A DNA stretch of 64,000 nt from Eurosta solidaginis. Its lineage: Eukaryota > Arthropoda > Insecta > Diptera > Tephritidae. A program made the translations under genes and the position numbers. The first letter of the stretch is position 1. Every line of letters begins with the position of its first letter. Under the pieces are notes generated by a model that saw only the letters and a list, made by a program, of their open reading frames with translations, was not told the DNA's origin and ran no database searches. Positions 1 through 10,990 of this stretch are shown here, one piece after another. The stretch spans positions 177,706,672 through 177,770,671 of the forward strand of contig NC_090322.1 in assembly GCF_040869045.1 (NCBI RefSeq), in the 5' to 3' direction.

Positions 1-118
1 AACTGTCACGGTCGTGGATTTCTAGACCAGGACCTGTATCGTGTTATAAGATCCGTGATTTTAATCCGTTTTTTAAATCAGAAAAGTTCTGAAATGATGC
101 ATCCTCTGAATTACATAT

Positions 119-627
119 TGTAACGCATTTAGGGAAATCCTGGTTATTATGCGCCTTTTGCTAATGTTCGAATCGCTAAATTGTCGAATAAATAAATCCA
201 ATATTCAGTATTGCAAACTGGTCTTTATTTATATTACTTTGGGAGTACTTCACAATTATACTTCACTTCGAAACTAATAGCGTGTTTAAATCAAACTGAT
301 ACTGATTCCTCAGCTTGCGCTGCTTTTATACTCTCGGTTCTCTCGTTCACCCATTTCTCCTAAGGTCTAGTAATTTCTTGCTTGGTTACCAGCTATATAT
401 ATTTATATTTGTAGTTTATGCTTTTCTACTAGCCATATGCGTGTGTATGAGTAGTTACTCTTCTCTTAGCTGATGACTCTCTCTTAGCTGATGACTACAT
501 ATGTGTATGTGAGATATCTCTTCACTTCGACCTACTGTTTATGCGTGTGGAATCTTCTTTGTTGCCTTGTAAATAACTGTCGCTGCTTTGTTGTTGTGAT
601 TATTTAGTGAGGCCAACATTCGCCACA
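119..627 (-). mobile_element. Solo LTR of the Gypsy-like family
   Basis: Read on the minus strand this 509-bp unit begins TGTGGCGAATGTT and ends CGTTACA, the same ends as the LTRs of the element at 36839-40993. Both sides carry ATAT (115-118 and 628-631), a 4-bp target duplication. Inside are a TATA-like segment and an AATAAA-like region, as in the other copies. No internal coding sequence adjoins it, so it is a solo LTR left by LTR-LTR recombination. Confidence 0.85.
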
Positions 628-986
628 ATATGTTACGGGTGACCATACATACCCATTAAATCCATGTTTTATTACAAATTATAGTTCTCATATATATATA
701 TAATATATAATATAAATAATTGTGTACGTATCGATAGGTCTTTTGAAGGAGCAAAGAATCAAGGAGACTATCAAATAACCTGCAATTGAGCTGCAGTTGT
801 TGCAGCAGAGCTCATTTTTATGACTGAGCGTCAAGTTCTTTGGCAAAGTTTAAGCTGATGTAGCAACGTCGCGCGTTTGTTGAATCAAATGCTGACAATC
901 TATTGAACACCTTTAGAAAATGAAATGCAACATAAAAATTTTCACTGCGCTGTTGCAGCACATATTCAGCTTGATATAAGGAAGAT
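628..986. other. AT-rich spacer, nothing recognised
   Basis: It contains a short TA-rich run near 690-712 and otherwise low-complexity AT-rich sequence. No open frame or repeat family was recognised. Confidence 0.5.
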
Positions 987-1030
987 TTTATAAATTAATG
1001 TTGATACTACCGACTGTTTTGTTTTTATGT

Positions 1031-1592
1031 ATAATTTTCTTTAATCGGGTTTCCAGTCAAAATAATCAGAAAAACGCCTTTATTATTTTATTGCCGACGT
1101 TTCGACCGTTTATTGTGGTCTTCTTCAGGGCCTAGTTACAATTTTAAAGAAATTAAAATAACTCAATTTAGTCTCGCAGTTCTATAGAATTAAATTTACA
1201 TATATATATGGACATTCGATTGACAAACATTTCTTACTTAAAAATATCTCCGTTCTTCTTCGTCAGGTTTTTCTTTATATATATGTGTTTCGAAATAAAA
1301 CATAGTCACTTCAATACTCAATTAAAGGGAACGGAAATTATTTTACAATTTAAAATTACTATTTTCAATACACAAACCACAATTTATACTTCAAACTCTA
1401 ATTTGTATGTAAGTACATATGTATACATATTTGACATTTGTTGATCACCGGCGAATTCATGCTTGATGGGTTATTGCAGTTTCATTTTAGTATACACGCA
1501 TAGATGTCGCTAATATTTCTTGCTTCTATACTTCTTTTGTTTACACATTGTTTGTCTGCTTTTATGTGTATTTCTTCCAGAAGCATTCTCTT
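1031..1592 (-). repeat. Left inverted pseudo-LTR of the Penelope-like element
   Basis: This is the reverse complement of 3850-4411, over 562 bp with almost no differences. Because the right copy contains the last ~110 bp of the endonuclease reading frame, this left arm carries an antisense copy of that coding end. The open frames seen here (for example 1208-1444) are by-products of the repeat. Confidence 0.9.
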
Positions 1593-2414
1593 CTATTGAA
1601 ATGTCGGAAAAATAACATAATACCAAAACACATTCTAAACAATGTCAATTGCCTTTTCCAAAGTTTGGAGGAAAACACACCATACAACAGAGAAATTGGT
1701 AATTTGATCTCAGACTTCCGAAGAAAAATACTAAACGTTGAAATCAAAATCTCCTTCTGGAAAATCAACCAACTCGAAGAAGAAATAAGTAAGCTGAAAT
1801 CAACCATCCAATCCAGCGGTGTGGCGAACACCAACGAGTTCTTCCAAACTCAAGAAACAAGCTACGACAACAGACATGCAACTACCATCCAGAACTTAAA
1901 CGCAAAATACGCCCGTTAAGAATCAACCCAAATACAAACCCATATCACATCCGACACAACAAACTTTACCTACAACGCAACAGACGTAAACATACCCAAC
2001 GACGTAGTTCTTCTAATGGGCTTAGGACCTAAGTTTGGCTTACCAACAACGCCAAAAGAATTACCATCCAAAGAAATCGTAGCCGAAGTAGAGTATATCA
2101 TACAGAACTGCATAGAACCACAAGACAGAAATGAAATCAGACAGACAGTAGCACAAACAATATCGTATTCAAAAACAACGTCAAAAGCATCTAGTCTGGA
2201 AAAATTTCTAATACAAAAGCAAAAAAGCTGCATAAATTTTTTCAAAAATAATCCCGAAATAATTTGTACTAGGTCAGACAAAGGCAACAAAGCAGTTTTT
2301 ATGAACAAAAATGAACTTTTAAACATTGCTAATGAAATGCTCAACGATGCTAATACATATCAAGTAATACCCGATCCAACAAAAAAATTCAAAAGAAAAA
2401 CAACAATTTTGTAA
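1548..2414 (+). pseudogene. Penelope-like ORF, N-terminal part with one stop
   Basis: This is the frame upstream of the RT. The pieces 1548-1919 and 2016-2414 share one frame and are separated by a single TAA at 1917-1919, so one nonsense change splits what was continuous. The first piece has a coiled-coil-like region (INQLEEEISKLKST). The second carries the LMGLGPKFGLP and TRSDKGNKAVFMNKNE blocks that precede the RT core in Penelope-like proteins. The frame then changes in the A-rich stretch around 2389-2402 and continues in the RT frame. The true start is unknown; the first in-frame ATG lies inside the left terminal repeat. Confidence 0.8.
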
Positions 2415-2425
2415 ATACGCTGTTC

Positions 2426-3508
2426 GTGAAAGGAAAGATAGACGTACTAACCAAAAGAAAACTTATAACATACAATGCAACACCGCCTAGAATGTATTTT
2501 TTACCAAAGCATCACAAAAATACAACCCCAATGCCACTCAGGCCAATCTCCGCTGACTGCGATGGACCAACAACGGCATTATCAAAATATGCAGCAACAA
2601 TTCTGGAAAATATACCAAAGTCTCAGTACCACCTACGCAACTCATATGATTTTAAAACCTTCATCACAGCACAAACACACCAACGAGGCCAAATACAGGT
2701 GTCGTTTGATGTAAAAAGCTTGTTCACCAATGCGTCGGTAGACTCCATTCTAAAAGCACTTATCGAACGTTGGAATGACATACAAACATGTACCAATATG
2801 TCACAAAGCGAGTTTATAGAAATGATATCCATCTGTACAAAGAACGCCTACTTCCAATTCGACGGGAAATTTTATTCCCAAAAGCATGGTTGTCCAATGG
2901 GCTCACCCATAAGCTGTATATTGGTAGAAATTCTAATGGATAACGTGTTGCAGCGAGCCATTAAAAAAGTAAATGAACAACTAGGCTTTAACATAACCAT
3001 TATAAAAAAATACGTAGACGACTTATACTTGGTAATACCAGAAGGCATCCTCCCGTCGGTATTTGGAATTTTTAACGATACAGAGAAGGGAATCGAGTTC
3101 ACATATGAACAGGAACATGATAACATACTACCGTTCCTGGATATGACCATTTATAGGAATACTGAAGACGGAAGTTTTAACACGGACTGGCATCGAAAAC
3201 CAGTATCTTCGGGTCGCATATTAAATTATATGTCTATCCACCCACTGTCACAAAAAATTAGCACCGCCAAAGGGTTAATAAACAGAATATATAGCATCAG
3301 CGATCCAAAATATCATTGCAAAAACAAAAAGATAATTGTAGATATTCTAAAAGGTAATGATTACCCAAAGAAATTGATATACAGGCTACTCAACAAGTAT
3401 CAAGCACAAAACAACAACACTAATACGTCAAATACCCAAATCAGTACCAACAACCAACAACAACAAACAGACATAAATCTTTTTCAATATCATATTACCA
3501 AAACATAA
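2426..3508 (+). pseudogene. Penelope-like reverse transcriptase domain
   Basis: This open stretch of ~360 residues holds the RT core that copies element RNA into the target. Visible blocks in order are FLPKHHK and PLRPISA, motif A QVSFDVKSLFTNASVD, motif B KHGCPMGSPISCILVEILMD, motif C KKYVDDLYLV with the catalytic YVDD, LPFLDMTIYRN, and WHRKPVSSGRILNYMSIHP, which is typical of Penelope-like RTs. The catalytic aspartates are intact. The frame is open from about 2402, upstream of the GTG at 2426, so the start given is arbitrary. It ends in a Q/N-rich tail, where a frame change near 3490 separates it from the endonuclease. Confidence 0.88.
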
Positions 3509-3960
3509 CCCAGAAGATAACTAAAAAACTCAAAGCGTACACAAACAACATACGGTTTGCCTTCAAGAACAGAAACAACGTAGGGAAGCTATACAAAACA
3601 ATAAAAGATAACATCCCAACAAAAAAACAAAAGAACATTGTATACAAAATTGACTGCGTTGACTGCCAACGTAAGAAAAGCTATATAGGCACCACATCAC
3701 AACAACTATACAAACGATTGGGACAACACAGCAAAGATGTTGAAAACAAACGAACAGAAAAAAGCTCTCTTGCTCACCATGCCATTACTTTTGGGCACAA
3801 ATTTGATTTTGATAATGCCAAAGTAATAGCAAGAGAAACAAACTGGCAAAAGAGAATGCTTCTGGAAGAAATACACATAAAAGCAGACAAACAATGTGTA
3901 AACAAAAGAAGTATAGAAGCAAGAAATATTAGCGACATCTATGCGTGTATACTAAAATGA
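3499..3960 (+). pseudogene. GIY-YIG endonuclease domain of the Penelope-like element
   Basis: This lies in a different frame from the RT and is open from about 3490 to the TGA at 3960. It reads NIVYKIDCVDC followed by KKSYIGTTSQQLYKRLGQH, the GIY-YIG signature with the CxxC element that precedes it in canonical Penelope elements. Downstream are SSLAHHAITFGHKFDF and the E of RMLLEEIHI. The domain would nick target DNA for primed reverse transcription. Its last ~37 codons lie inside the right terminal repeat. Confidence 0.85.
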
Positions 3961-4411
3961 AACTGCAATAACCCATCAAGCATGAATTCGCCGGTGATCA
4001 ACAAATGTCAAATATGTATACATATGTACTTACATACAAATTAGAGTTTGAAGTATAAATTGTGGTTTGTGTATTGAAAATAGTAATTTTAAATTGTAAA
4101 ATAATTTCCGTTCCCTTTAATTGAGTATTGAAGTGACTATGTTTTATTTCGAAACACATATATATAAAGAAAAACCTGACGAAGAAGAACGCAGATATTT
4201 TTAAGTAAGAAATGTTTGTCAATCGAATGTCCATATATATATGTAAATTTAATTCTATAGAACTGCGAGACTAAATTGAGTTATTTTAATTTCTTTAAAA
4301 TTGTAACTAGGCCCTGAAGAAGACCACAATAAACGGTCGAAACGTCGGCAATAAAATAATAAAGGCGTTTTTCTGATTATTTTGACTGGAAACCCGATTA
4401 AAGAAAATTAT
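3850..4411 (+). repeat. Right pseudo-LTR of the Penelope-like element
   Basis: It is inverted relative to 1031-1592 and 562 bp long. It contains the 3' end of the endonuclease frame, an untranslated region, and a hammerhead-like core near its outer end (4314-4368). Confidence 0.9.
4314..4368 (+). ncRNA. Hammerhead-ribozyme-like core (candidate)
   Basis: The order CTGAAGA (4314-4320), GACC (4322-4325), loop, GGTC (4335-4338), GAAA (4339-4342), CGTC (4343-4346), loop, GGCG (4364-4367), TT matches the hammerhead layout: CUGANGA, stem II, GAAA, stem III, UH. One unpaired A (4321) follows CUGAAGA, and no convincing stem I is visible, so activity is doubtful. Hammerheads are known in Penelope-like terminal repeats. 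The mirror copy lies at about 1075-1128 on the minus strand. Confidence 0.4.
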
Positions 4412-4586
4412 TTATAAATTAATTAACGGCTCGAACACAACCTAAAGCTAAGGACATAAACCATGAGATTGTGGACATGCAGACTAAGAAAACTAGTAGA
4501 CCTCAAGTAAACAAACTAAGTATTAGTAGTAAGGCCTGATCTCGCGAGCATATAGTAGTAAGCTGTGTTGCCATTTTAGCCTTTTT

Positions 4587-4625
4587 ATACTCAGCGTGCT
4601 TTGAACACAGAGTATATTAATTTTG
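4587..4625 (-). repeat. Terminus of a family A repeat
   Basis: TTTATACTCAGCGTGC..CACAGAGTATATTAA matches the reverse complement of the right end of the family A copies (compare 32910-32947 and 9470-9510). The rest of that copy is not visible. Confidence 0.6.
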
Positions 4626-4767
4626 ATCAGAATATTGCAAAATATTTCACTAAACCTCCTATACCATCACAAGAGCCTTTGCCATGTCCTGTTACAAAAT
4701 CACTGTAATTCTGAAAAATAACAACAAATATTTTAATTAATTTTAAGCATTTGGCATTAATCGCCTT

Positions 4768-5567
4768 GTATGCTGATATGTATTGCATCAATATATGGCG
4801 AAAAAAGTTTAATATTCAAAAATTCATATTTCGAAAACAACGAGTTTTGGCTAACGGATATTTACCCAAGTTGAAATATAAACTCCTCACTCGATATAGA
4901 AAAAGTTAAAACAAAAAACAATAACCGTTGTTTGAAATATTAATTTTTGAAAAAAAGGCTTTGAAGAGATTTACAAGGTATATTCGAAACAGATGTCGCC
5001 TTGTCCGTCCTGATGTCACGTTGTTTAAATTTTTCCCAAATTATTAAATAAATTAAAAAACCATAACGTTTATTTGAAATATTAATTTTTGAAAAAAAAG
5101 TCATACATTTTTACTCAATACTAAAAAAATATTTTTTTTTTAACTATATGTAATTTTTTATAAATTTATATAAAATTAAAAGTAATAGCGAACATTTCAA
5201 AGAAAAAATCATGAGAATCGGTTAATTTTTGACAAGGTTATTGTATGCTGTAATGTATTGCATCAATAAATAGGGGACAATTTTTTTAATATTCAAAAAT
5301 TCATATCTCGAAACCAACGAGCTTTGGCTAATAGGCATTTGGCCAAGTTGAAACAAGAACTGTTCACTCAATATAGAAAAAGATAAAAAAAACCTTTTTT
5401 GAGAAATAGATTTTTGAAAAAAGTCAGAAATTTTTACTAAATACTAAAAAAAATTTTTTTTTTTAACTATATGCTATTGTTTATAAATTTATATAAAAGT
5501 AAAGGTAATAACGAACATTTTAAAGAAAAAAAAGAGTATCGGTCAATATTTGACAAAGTTATTGACA
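4768..5567 (+). repeat. Imperfect direct repeat of ~320-480 bp
   Basis: Matching blocks recur. ATGTATTGCATCAATA followed by TTCAAAAATTCATAT, then CGAAA..CAACGAG, appears near 4778 and again near 5253. A block around TTTTACTCAATACTAAAAA (5109) recurs near 5431 and ends both times with TTGACAAxGTTATTG. Each block occurs twice, which points to a two-copy tandem array with unequal units. There is no coding potential. Confidence 0.7.
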
Positions 5568-6439
5568 GTTGAAAAAATAGGTGAATAAAATATAATATAA
5601 TGAAGTGTTTCATTATTTTGACCAAAAACAACATATTAAAATTTCATCGAAATCAAAAATCATGTCCTGCGCGGACCGGGTGTCTTGAAAGGGAATGAGC
5701 CTACTTAAATTCAATGGCAACCTACCCCACTCACATCGGGCAAGCGAACATCACCCCCTCTCTTTCCTGCATAAAACGTGCGAGTAATCCATAAAGTGAG
5801 TGGTCTGCGATTGATCTAATTGATCCCTTCTAGTCCATTTTAGGTACATATCCGATTAGTGACTTTCAAAGAACAAAAAAGACATATAATCGGCTGATCA
5901 AAAAACAAAAAGTCAAATGGCAGTAAAACAAATTATTTAAGAAAAATTCCGAGCCCTTTACCATTTCTAAAATACTAAGACCATCGGACAATTTACAAGA
6001 GTGTCATCGTATTCATGCAAAATTTTAAGATTTGAGTTGTTTCCATGGTTTCCAATACAAAATTTGATTAAAGCATAGCACATACGACGATGGTCTAGGA
6101 ATTGCCTACATATGTTCCATTTTCGTAGTATTTGTATTTTTTATTTTTTCCAATACAAATAGGAAAACAAAATTTAAAATATTGTATTAGAGTTTAAAAA
6201 AATTATAAAATCGATAAGAGTTTCCATACGGGTAGAAGAAAGACGTGTCCTAGTATACTAGACCATATATCCAAAACTACCAGTAGGTGTACAAAGAGGA
6301 CGTAGTGAACAGTACCAGAAGGGGGATAAAAGTGAGTAAAAAAGGGATCTGTCCGAGAATACCCGTATGGGATATAAAGAGGACCCCTCCGACACTACCC
6401 ATTCAAGCATAAACAGGTACAATGGGTCTCTATATAGAA
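5568..6439. other. No gene recognised
   Basis: The sequence is AT-rich. A stretch at 6240-6430 is less AT-rich and open on the minus strand (6258-6509), but its translation resembles nothing I know. Confidence 0.5.
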
Positions 6440-6880
6440 CTAGCTTATGCCCGGGGGTTTCATTCCACGTTTCTATAAAAATAAGGAAAGTAACACAAAT
6501 TTTAAACATATTTTAAGGTTGTACATTTGCGAATTTAGGTACCTACTGCTGAAATCCATAGGATATACAATATTTTTTGTAATAGTATTTGGATTACAAA
6601 TAAAAAGATTTTTCGATGAGCCAACTCTGGAGCAGGCTACGTATAATTGGCCATGTGGGGTGAAACATGTGGTGGTAAGATAGACTCCTACTACAGCTAA
6701 TGACTGTCCTTGAGCTTTATTGATAGACATTGCGAAAACCAACCTAATAGGAAATTGGAGGCGTTTCAAACTGAAAGGCATATCTGTCGGTATTAATGGA
6801 GTCCTTGGCATGAAAAACTTGTTGTTTTCGAAATTTCCCGATAAAATTGTTTTACTAGCGGTGTTAGGACTTAACGTCAA
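6440..6880 (-). pseudogene. Helitron 3' part: end of Pif1-type helicase
   Basis: The minus-strand frame 6880-6473 reads FMPRTPLIPTDMPF, LKRLQFPIRLVFAMSINKAQGQSL and HGQLYVACSRVGSSKNLF, the last motifs (V and VI) of the Pif1-like helicase of Helitron rolling-circle transposons. The helicase normally sits at the C-terminus of the Rep-helicase protein near the element's 3' end. Downstream on the same strand comes CCCCCGGGCATAAGCTAG; the CTAG (6440-6443) is followed by T, as expected for a Helitron 3' terminus. The Rep domain and the 5' end are missing. Confidence 0.8.
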
Positions 6881-7138
6881 ATAGCTTCTTTACAATTTTC
6901 ATTATCCTACTATTACTACATCCAGAGGTATGCAGTACGATATATTCCATTTGTATGGAAGATGCCACGTCCCCTTAGGCCCCACACCACATTTTCTTGG
7001 TAGTGTTAGGGATTGATTGACCTCATATAACACCTTACTGAATTTAAATGTTCTGGCGTGAATATGTATGGGGGGTGTGTAGCTCTTACAACCTTACACT
7101 AACAAAGTTGCTCATTAAAAAGAGAGGACTGTAGACTC

Positions 7139-7519
7139 ATGACAGGTATTCTGGCTGGACACTGCCTTCTGGCATCACATGCCTTTAAATTAGGCTTGGT
7201 CAGTGATAGCAGATGTAGGAAGTGCGGGTTGGAGGAGGAAACGATCGAGCACGTTCTGTGCTCGTACTCTGCACTTGCCAGGCTAAGACTCCAGCTATTA
7301 AGAGTTATACAGCTGTCAGATCTAGAAGCAGCAAGTGGTTTAAGTCCTAGGATGCTTCTAGTATTTGCAAAGAGGGCGAAGTTATTTTATAACATAGGTC
7401 CTGGTTTTTGATAGGGTTTTTCCGTTTGGTCGTTAAAACAAACATCTGATAACACTACGGACTCAATCAGTCTATTTGAGGTCTTCGTGGACCGCCCAGT
7501 TCAACCTAACCTAACCTAT
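7139..7519 (+). pseudogene. LINE 3' end: C-terminal zinc-binding region and 3' tail
   Basis: The 90-residue frame 7139-7411 carries CRKCGLEEETIEHVLCSYSA, the C..C..H..C knuckle found at the end of ORF2 in jockey/I/LOA-type LINEs. The frame stops at 7411 and is followed by a short 3' UTR that ends GTTCAACCTAACCTAACCTA (about 7500-7519). The 5' side is truncated near 7130, as is usual for LINE insertions. A second copy lies inverted at 11240-11490. Confidence 0.75.
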
Positions 7520-8377
7520 GGGAGATGACATGCCCCTTTTTTATATCGAAATTATTTTTAGCCTACAACCATCCTTGGAAGGTTTCTAGTGGGTGGTGCA
7601 AATTTGGTTGTGATCGGTCCATCCGTTTAGGACGCAAATCGATCTAGACCTGTAGGTCTTAATTTGAATTTTATAAATATAGATATGCTTAAACAAACGC
7701 CGTCACTCCTACTCATATAAAGAGATCAAAACTGGCTAAAGTCGCATATTTCTTTTGGCACTGAGCTTTTAATTGTTTTGGCCAATTCTGCTTTCTACTT
7801 ATCGACATGGACGACTTTTTTATATTTTTAAAAATTTATGCACACTTTTGGGGTTACAATATTTTGCCCCTAATAAAGGAACTACTCCTCGGAGGAAAAA
7901 GCTGTTTAGCTAATGTGTTTGATACTGAAAATGTTTTGTAAACAAATGTACAAACATAAAAACGTTTAAGTATATGAGGACAATATGTTACTGAGAAAAT
8001 CACAGACGCATTTTATCATTCTTTAGACTTTAAATTGTTATTTGTGAAAATACAAATCTTATCCTGCTGCGTTTGAAATACTTTTTTTTTTCATATTTAG
8101 TGGCGCAATTTAAGCAAATATTTCTCTTGAATTTTCACTTGATTAAAGTTTTCCTTATAATTATTCAATTATTCTCTAGTAGGCTTGAATTAACAGTCGA
8201 ACACAACAGCTGTGTCGTAATTGCTTTAAAAACTTATTGCGATATAATTTTATGTCAATTGGTATTAATACAGTAGACTGTTTGAACAAAAACGTAATCG
8301 TTTTCTCTTAAAGATAGACAGAATAATTGATCTGCAATCAAGTATACAAACAATAAAGTTGAATATAGAAGAAAACA
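7520..8377. other. No gene recognised
   Basis: Around 7590-7690 there is wording common at the ends of degenerate insect transposons (TTGTGATCGGTCCATCCGTTTAGG, then an ATAAATATAGAT stretch). The remainder is AT-rich with a short open frame (8073-8276) that I do not consider a gene. Confidence 0.45.
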
Positions 8378-9510
8378 AGTAAGGGTGTCTAAGTTCGGGT
8401 GTAACCGAACATTATACACTCAGCGTGAGCTTCAATTGTACATTTCATTTCAGATAAATTACTTTTCTATATAACATGTGGTACCGCCCATTTAAAAAAA
8501 AAATATCTCCCCATTTCCTCTTACAATAAAACTTGATAAGTGAAATATCATTGATTCAAAACTATTTTTTTTAAGTTATAGCTTTTTATTCTAGTCTTCG
8601 ACTCTTTTAAACTTGTTTTATATCTAAGTTGCCGTGGTCTTCAACCCATCCCGTCCATTTTCACTAGAAATATTTACTGCTATAATGAAAATATGTGTAC
8701 CCAATCTCATCACAATCTGGTAATTTTTGTATAATTTATGGCTCCCGAAATATAGAAAATTGCTTAGTCATAAAAGGGGCGGTGCCACACCCATTTTCAA
8801 AAATTTTTGCGTTTTCCAATTTGATGTTATAATTCAATTTAGAAAGTAAAATTCTATTGATACAAAGCTCTTTTTCGCTAAAATATAGCTTATTATTTTC
8901 GTCTACGACCCTTTTAAAAATCTTTTATACAAAAGTGGGCGTAGTCCTTAACCGATTTCGTTAATTTTTATTTAAGGCATTCCCTATACTAAAAGTAACC
9001 TCTCTGCCGAATTTTGTTACGATAGGTTTAACGATTTTTCAGTTATGATTAATAATATTTGTAAAATTGATTTTACCACAAGTGAGCGTTGCCACGCCCA
9101 TTTTAAATTTTTTTTTCCAAATTTTCATCAAGAGTTTCAATATCAGTCCACATAACAAATTTCAACATTCTAGGTGTATTGTTTACTAAATAATCAGGTT
9201 TTTTGTGTTTTCCAAAATGTTATATATATAAAAAGTGGGCGTGGTTATCATCCGATTTCGCTCATTTTCAACACCAATCTATTCTGGGTCCAGATGTACC
9301 AAATTTGGCGACGATATCTCTATATTTACTCAAGTTATCGTGTTAACGGACGGACGGACGGACATGGCTCAATCAAAATTTTTTTCGATACTGATGATTT
9401 TGATATATGGAAGTCTATATCTATTTCGATTCCTTTATACCTGTACAACCAACCGTTATCCAACCAAAGTTAATATACTCTGTGCGCAAACCACGCTGTG
9501 TATAAAAAAA
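8378..9510 (+). repeat. Family A dispersed repeat, diverged copy
   Basis: It opens AACAAGTAAGGGTG..GTTCGGGTGTAACCGAAC and ends with GTATAAA after ATATACTCTGTGCG. Inside are repeated phrases of the type AAAGTGGGCGTGGT followed by CCGATTTCG, and a GGAC run before CATGGCTCAATC (about 9350). These match the copies at 28334-32947, but this copy lacks the 130-bp minisatellite. Confidence 0.8.
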
Positions 9511-9559
9511 ATACTGTCATCGGCGCAACGCGTCTACTCTAGCAAAAAGTGAATGGATA

Positions 9560-10225
9560 CTACACTACATATCAAAACCGTAAGGTCAATGGAAACTATG
9601 CACACTTATCAAGGACCAATGCAATAATTTGATGATGGGGTGACATTAAGTCAACGGACGTAAGGCCAATTCAGCTGATAGGCTATTTTGAGCTAATTAT
9701 TTATAGTAAATTATACCACCTTCACCTACTGTAAAATAAACTATTTGTGATTAAAAACTATTTTCTAATATGTAGTTCGGTTAGCAATAAAGTGTGGTGT
9801 TTGTTTTTGTTTTTTTGCTGGTCTCAATTCATTAAAAATATGGATATGGCCCTTTACCCCAAATTATCACATTGGTGAAACTAAAACGTTTAAACAACCA
9901 CTATATCAAATTTTAAAAAGTCACAAAGTTAGTTGGCCTTATGGCCACTTTAAATGCCCAATTGATCTTTTGAGCGATCATACGCCCATAACCTAAATTG
10001 GCCTTATGTCCATTGACTGTATGTCATCCCACCATAAAAATATTCCATAGCTTCAATTGACCCTAGTGCAAAGTTTCAATTGAGCTTATGACAATTTTAA
10101 GTGGTCATAAGGTCCACTAATCTTGTGTCCGTTGACCTTATGTCACTCCAGCATTAATCAGTTGCAAGCTTTGACTGACCTTAATGCCAATGGAAGTGTT
10201 GATGAGGTCAATTGACCATACTTAC
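9560..10225. repeat. Diverged GTCAATTG/CATAAGG repeats
   Basis: Recurring phrases such as CATAAGGTCAA, CAATTGACC and GTTGACCTTATGTCA appear on both strands. They match the better-preserved 123-bp tandem array at 19690-20060, so these are decayed monomers of the same family. No coding sequence is present. Confidence 0.6.
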
Positions 10226-10990
10226 TTACTTAATTGGCGCTTAACCGTCTAAACGGTTATGGCCGTTCAACAAGGCGCGCCAGTCGCTTCTTCGCTCCGC
10301 CAACCGGCGCCAATTGGTCACACCAAGGGAGTTTAAATCGTTTTCCACCTGGTCCTTCCAACGAAGTGGGGGCCGCCCTCTACCTCTGCTTCCATAGGCA
10401 GGTTCCGATAGAAACACCTTCTTGGCCGGAGCATCATCTTTCGTTCGCATAACATGGCCTAGCCAGCGCAGCCGCTGCGTTTTAATTCGCTGGACTATGT
10501 CGATTTATGCATAGAGCTCGTACAGCTCATCATTAAATCTTCTTCGGTACTCGCCATCGCCAACGCGTAGAGGCCCATTAATCTTTCGAAGAACTTTTCT
10601 CTCGAACACTCCCAAAGCCGCTTCATCTGCTGTTGTCATGGTCCATGCTTCTGCCCCATATAGCAGGACGGGTACGATAAGAGACTTTTAGAGTATGATT
10701 TTCGTTCGCAGAGAGAGGACTTTAGTTTTAAATTGTCTTAGTCCAAAGTAGCATTTATTGGCAAGAGTGATTCTTCGCTGGATTTCAGTGCTGATGTTGT
10801 TGCTAGTGTTGATGCTGGTTCCCAAATTAACGAAGAATTTTACTATTTCGAAATTATGGCTGCCAACAGTAGCGTGGTGCCAAGGCGCGTAAGCGCTGAC
10901 TCTTTGCTCGATGACAGCAGGTACTTCGTTTTGTCCTTATTCACCATCATCCGCTGAATTTAAGTCACCTTATCATTTTCATCTGTAGTT
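10226..10990 (-). pseudogene. RTE-like LINE, 3' part
   Basis: Minus strand, 10450-10241: VMRTKDDAPAKKVF then GRGRPPLRWKDQVENDL and LGVTNWRRLAERRSDWRALL, the conserved C-terminus of RTE-type ORF2 proteins. It is preceded by RLRWLGHVMR (about 10460-10480). Upstream sequence up to about 10990 continues the same protein in broken frames. The minus-strand 3' tail is a short AAGT run (10219-10231), like the simple-repeat tails of RTE elements. It shares 10850-10950 with a second copy at 16360-16480. Confidence 0.75.

Larger units (their letters stand above)
987..4423 (+). mobile_element. Penelope-like retroelement, near complete
   Basis: A 13-bp direct repeat (TTTATAAATTAAT, 987-999 and 4411-4423) flanks the element. 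Two almost identical inverted repeats (1031-1592 and 3850-4411) enclose coding sequence for a Penelope-type reverse transcriptase and a GIY-YIG endonuclease. A 31-nt stretch (1000-1030) lies between the left duplication and the left repeat, like the one-sided tail known for Penelope elements. The arms differ by about one base over the parts I compared (near 1250), so insertion looks recent. The coding region nevertheless carries one in-frame stop and two frame changes, so this copy is dead or needs frame correction. Confidence 0.9.

Noticed and set aside
1208..1444. 78-residue ORF also present inverted at 4234-3998
   Set aside because: Both lie in the inverted terminal repeats of the Penelope-like element and have no protein-like features; duplication explains the identity.
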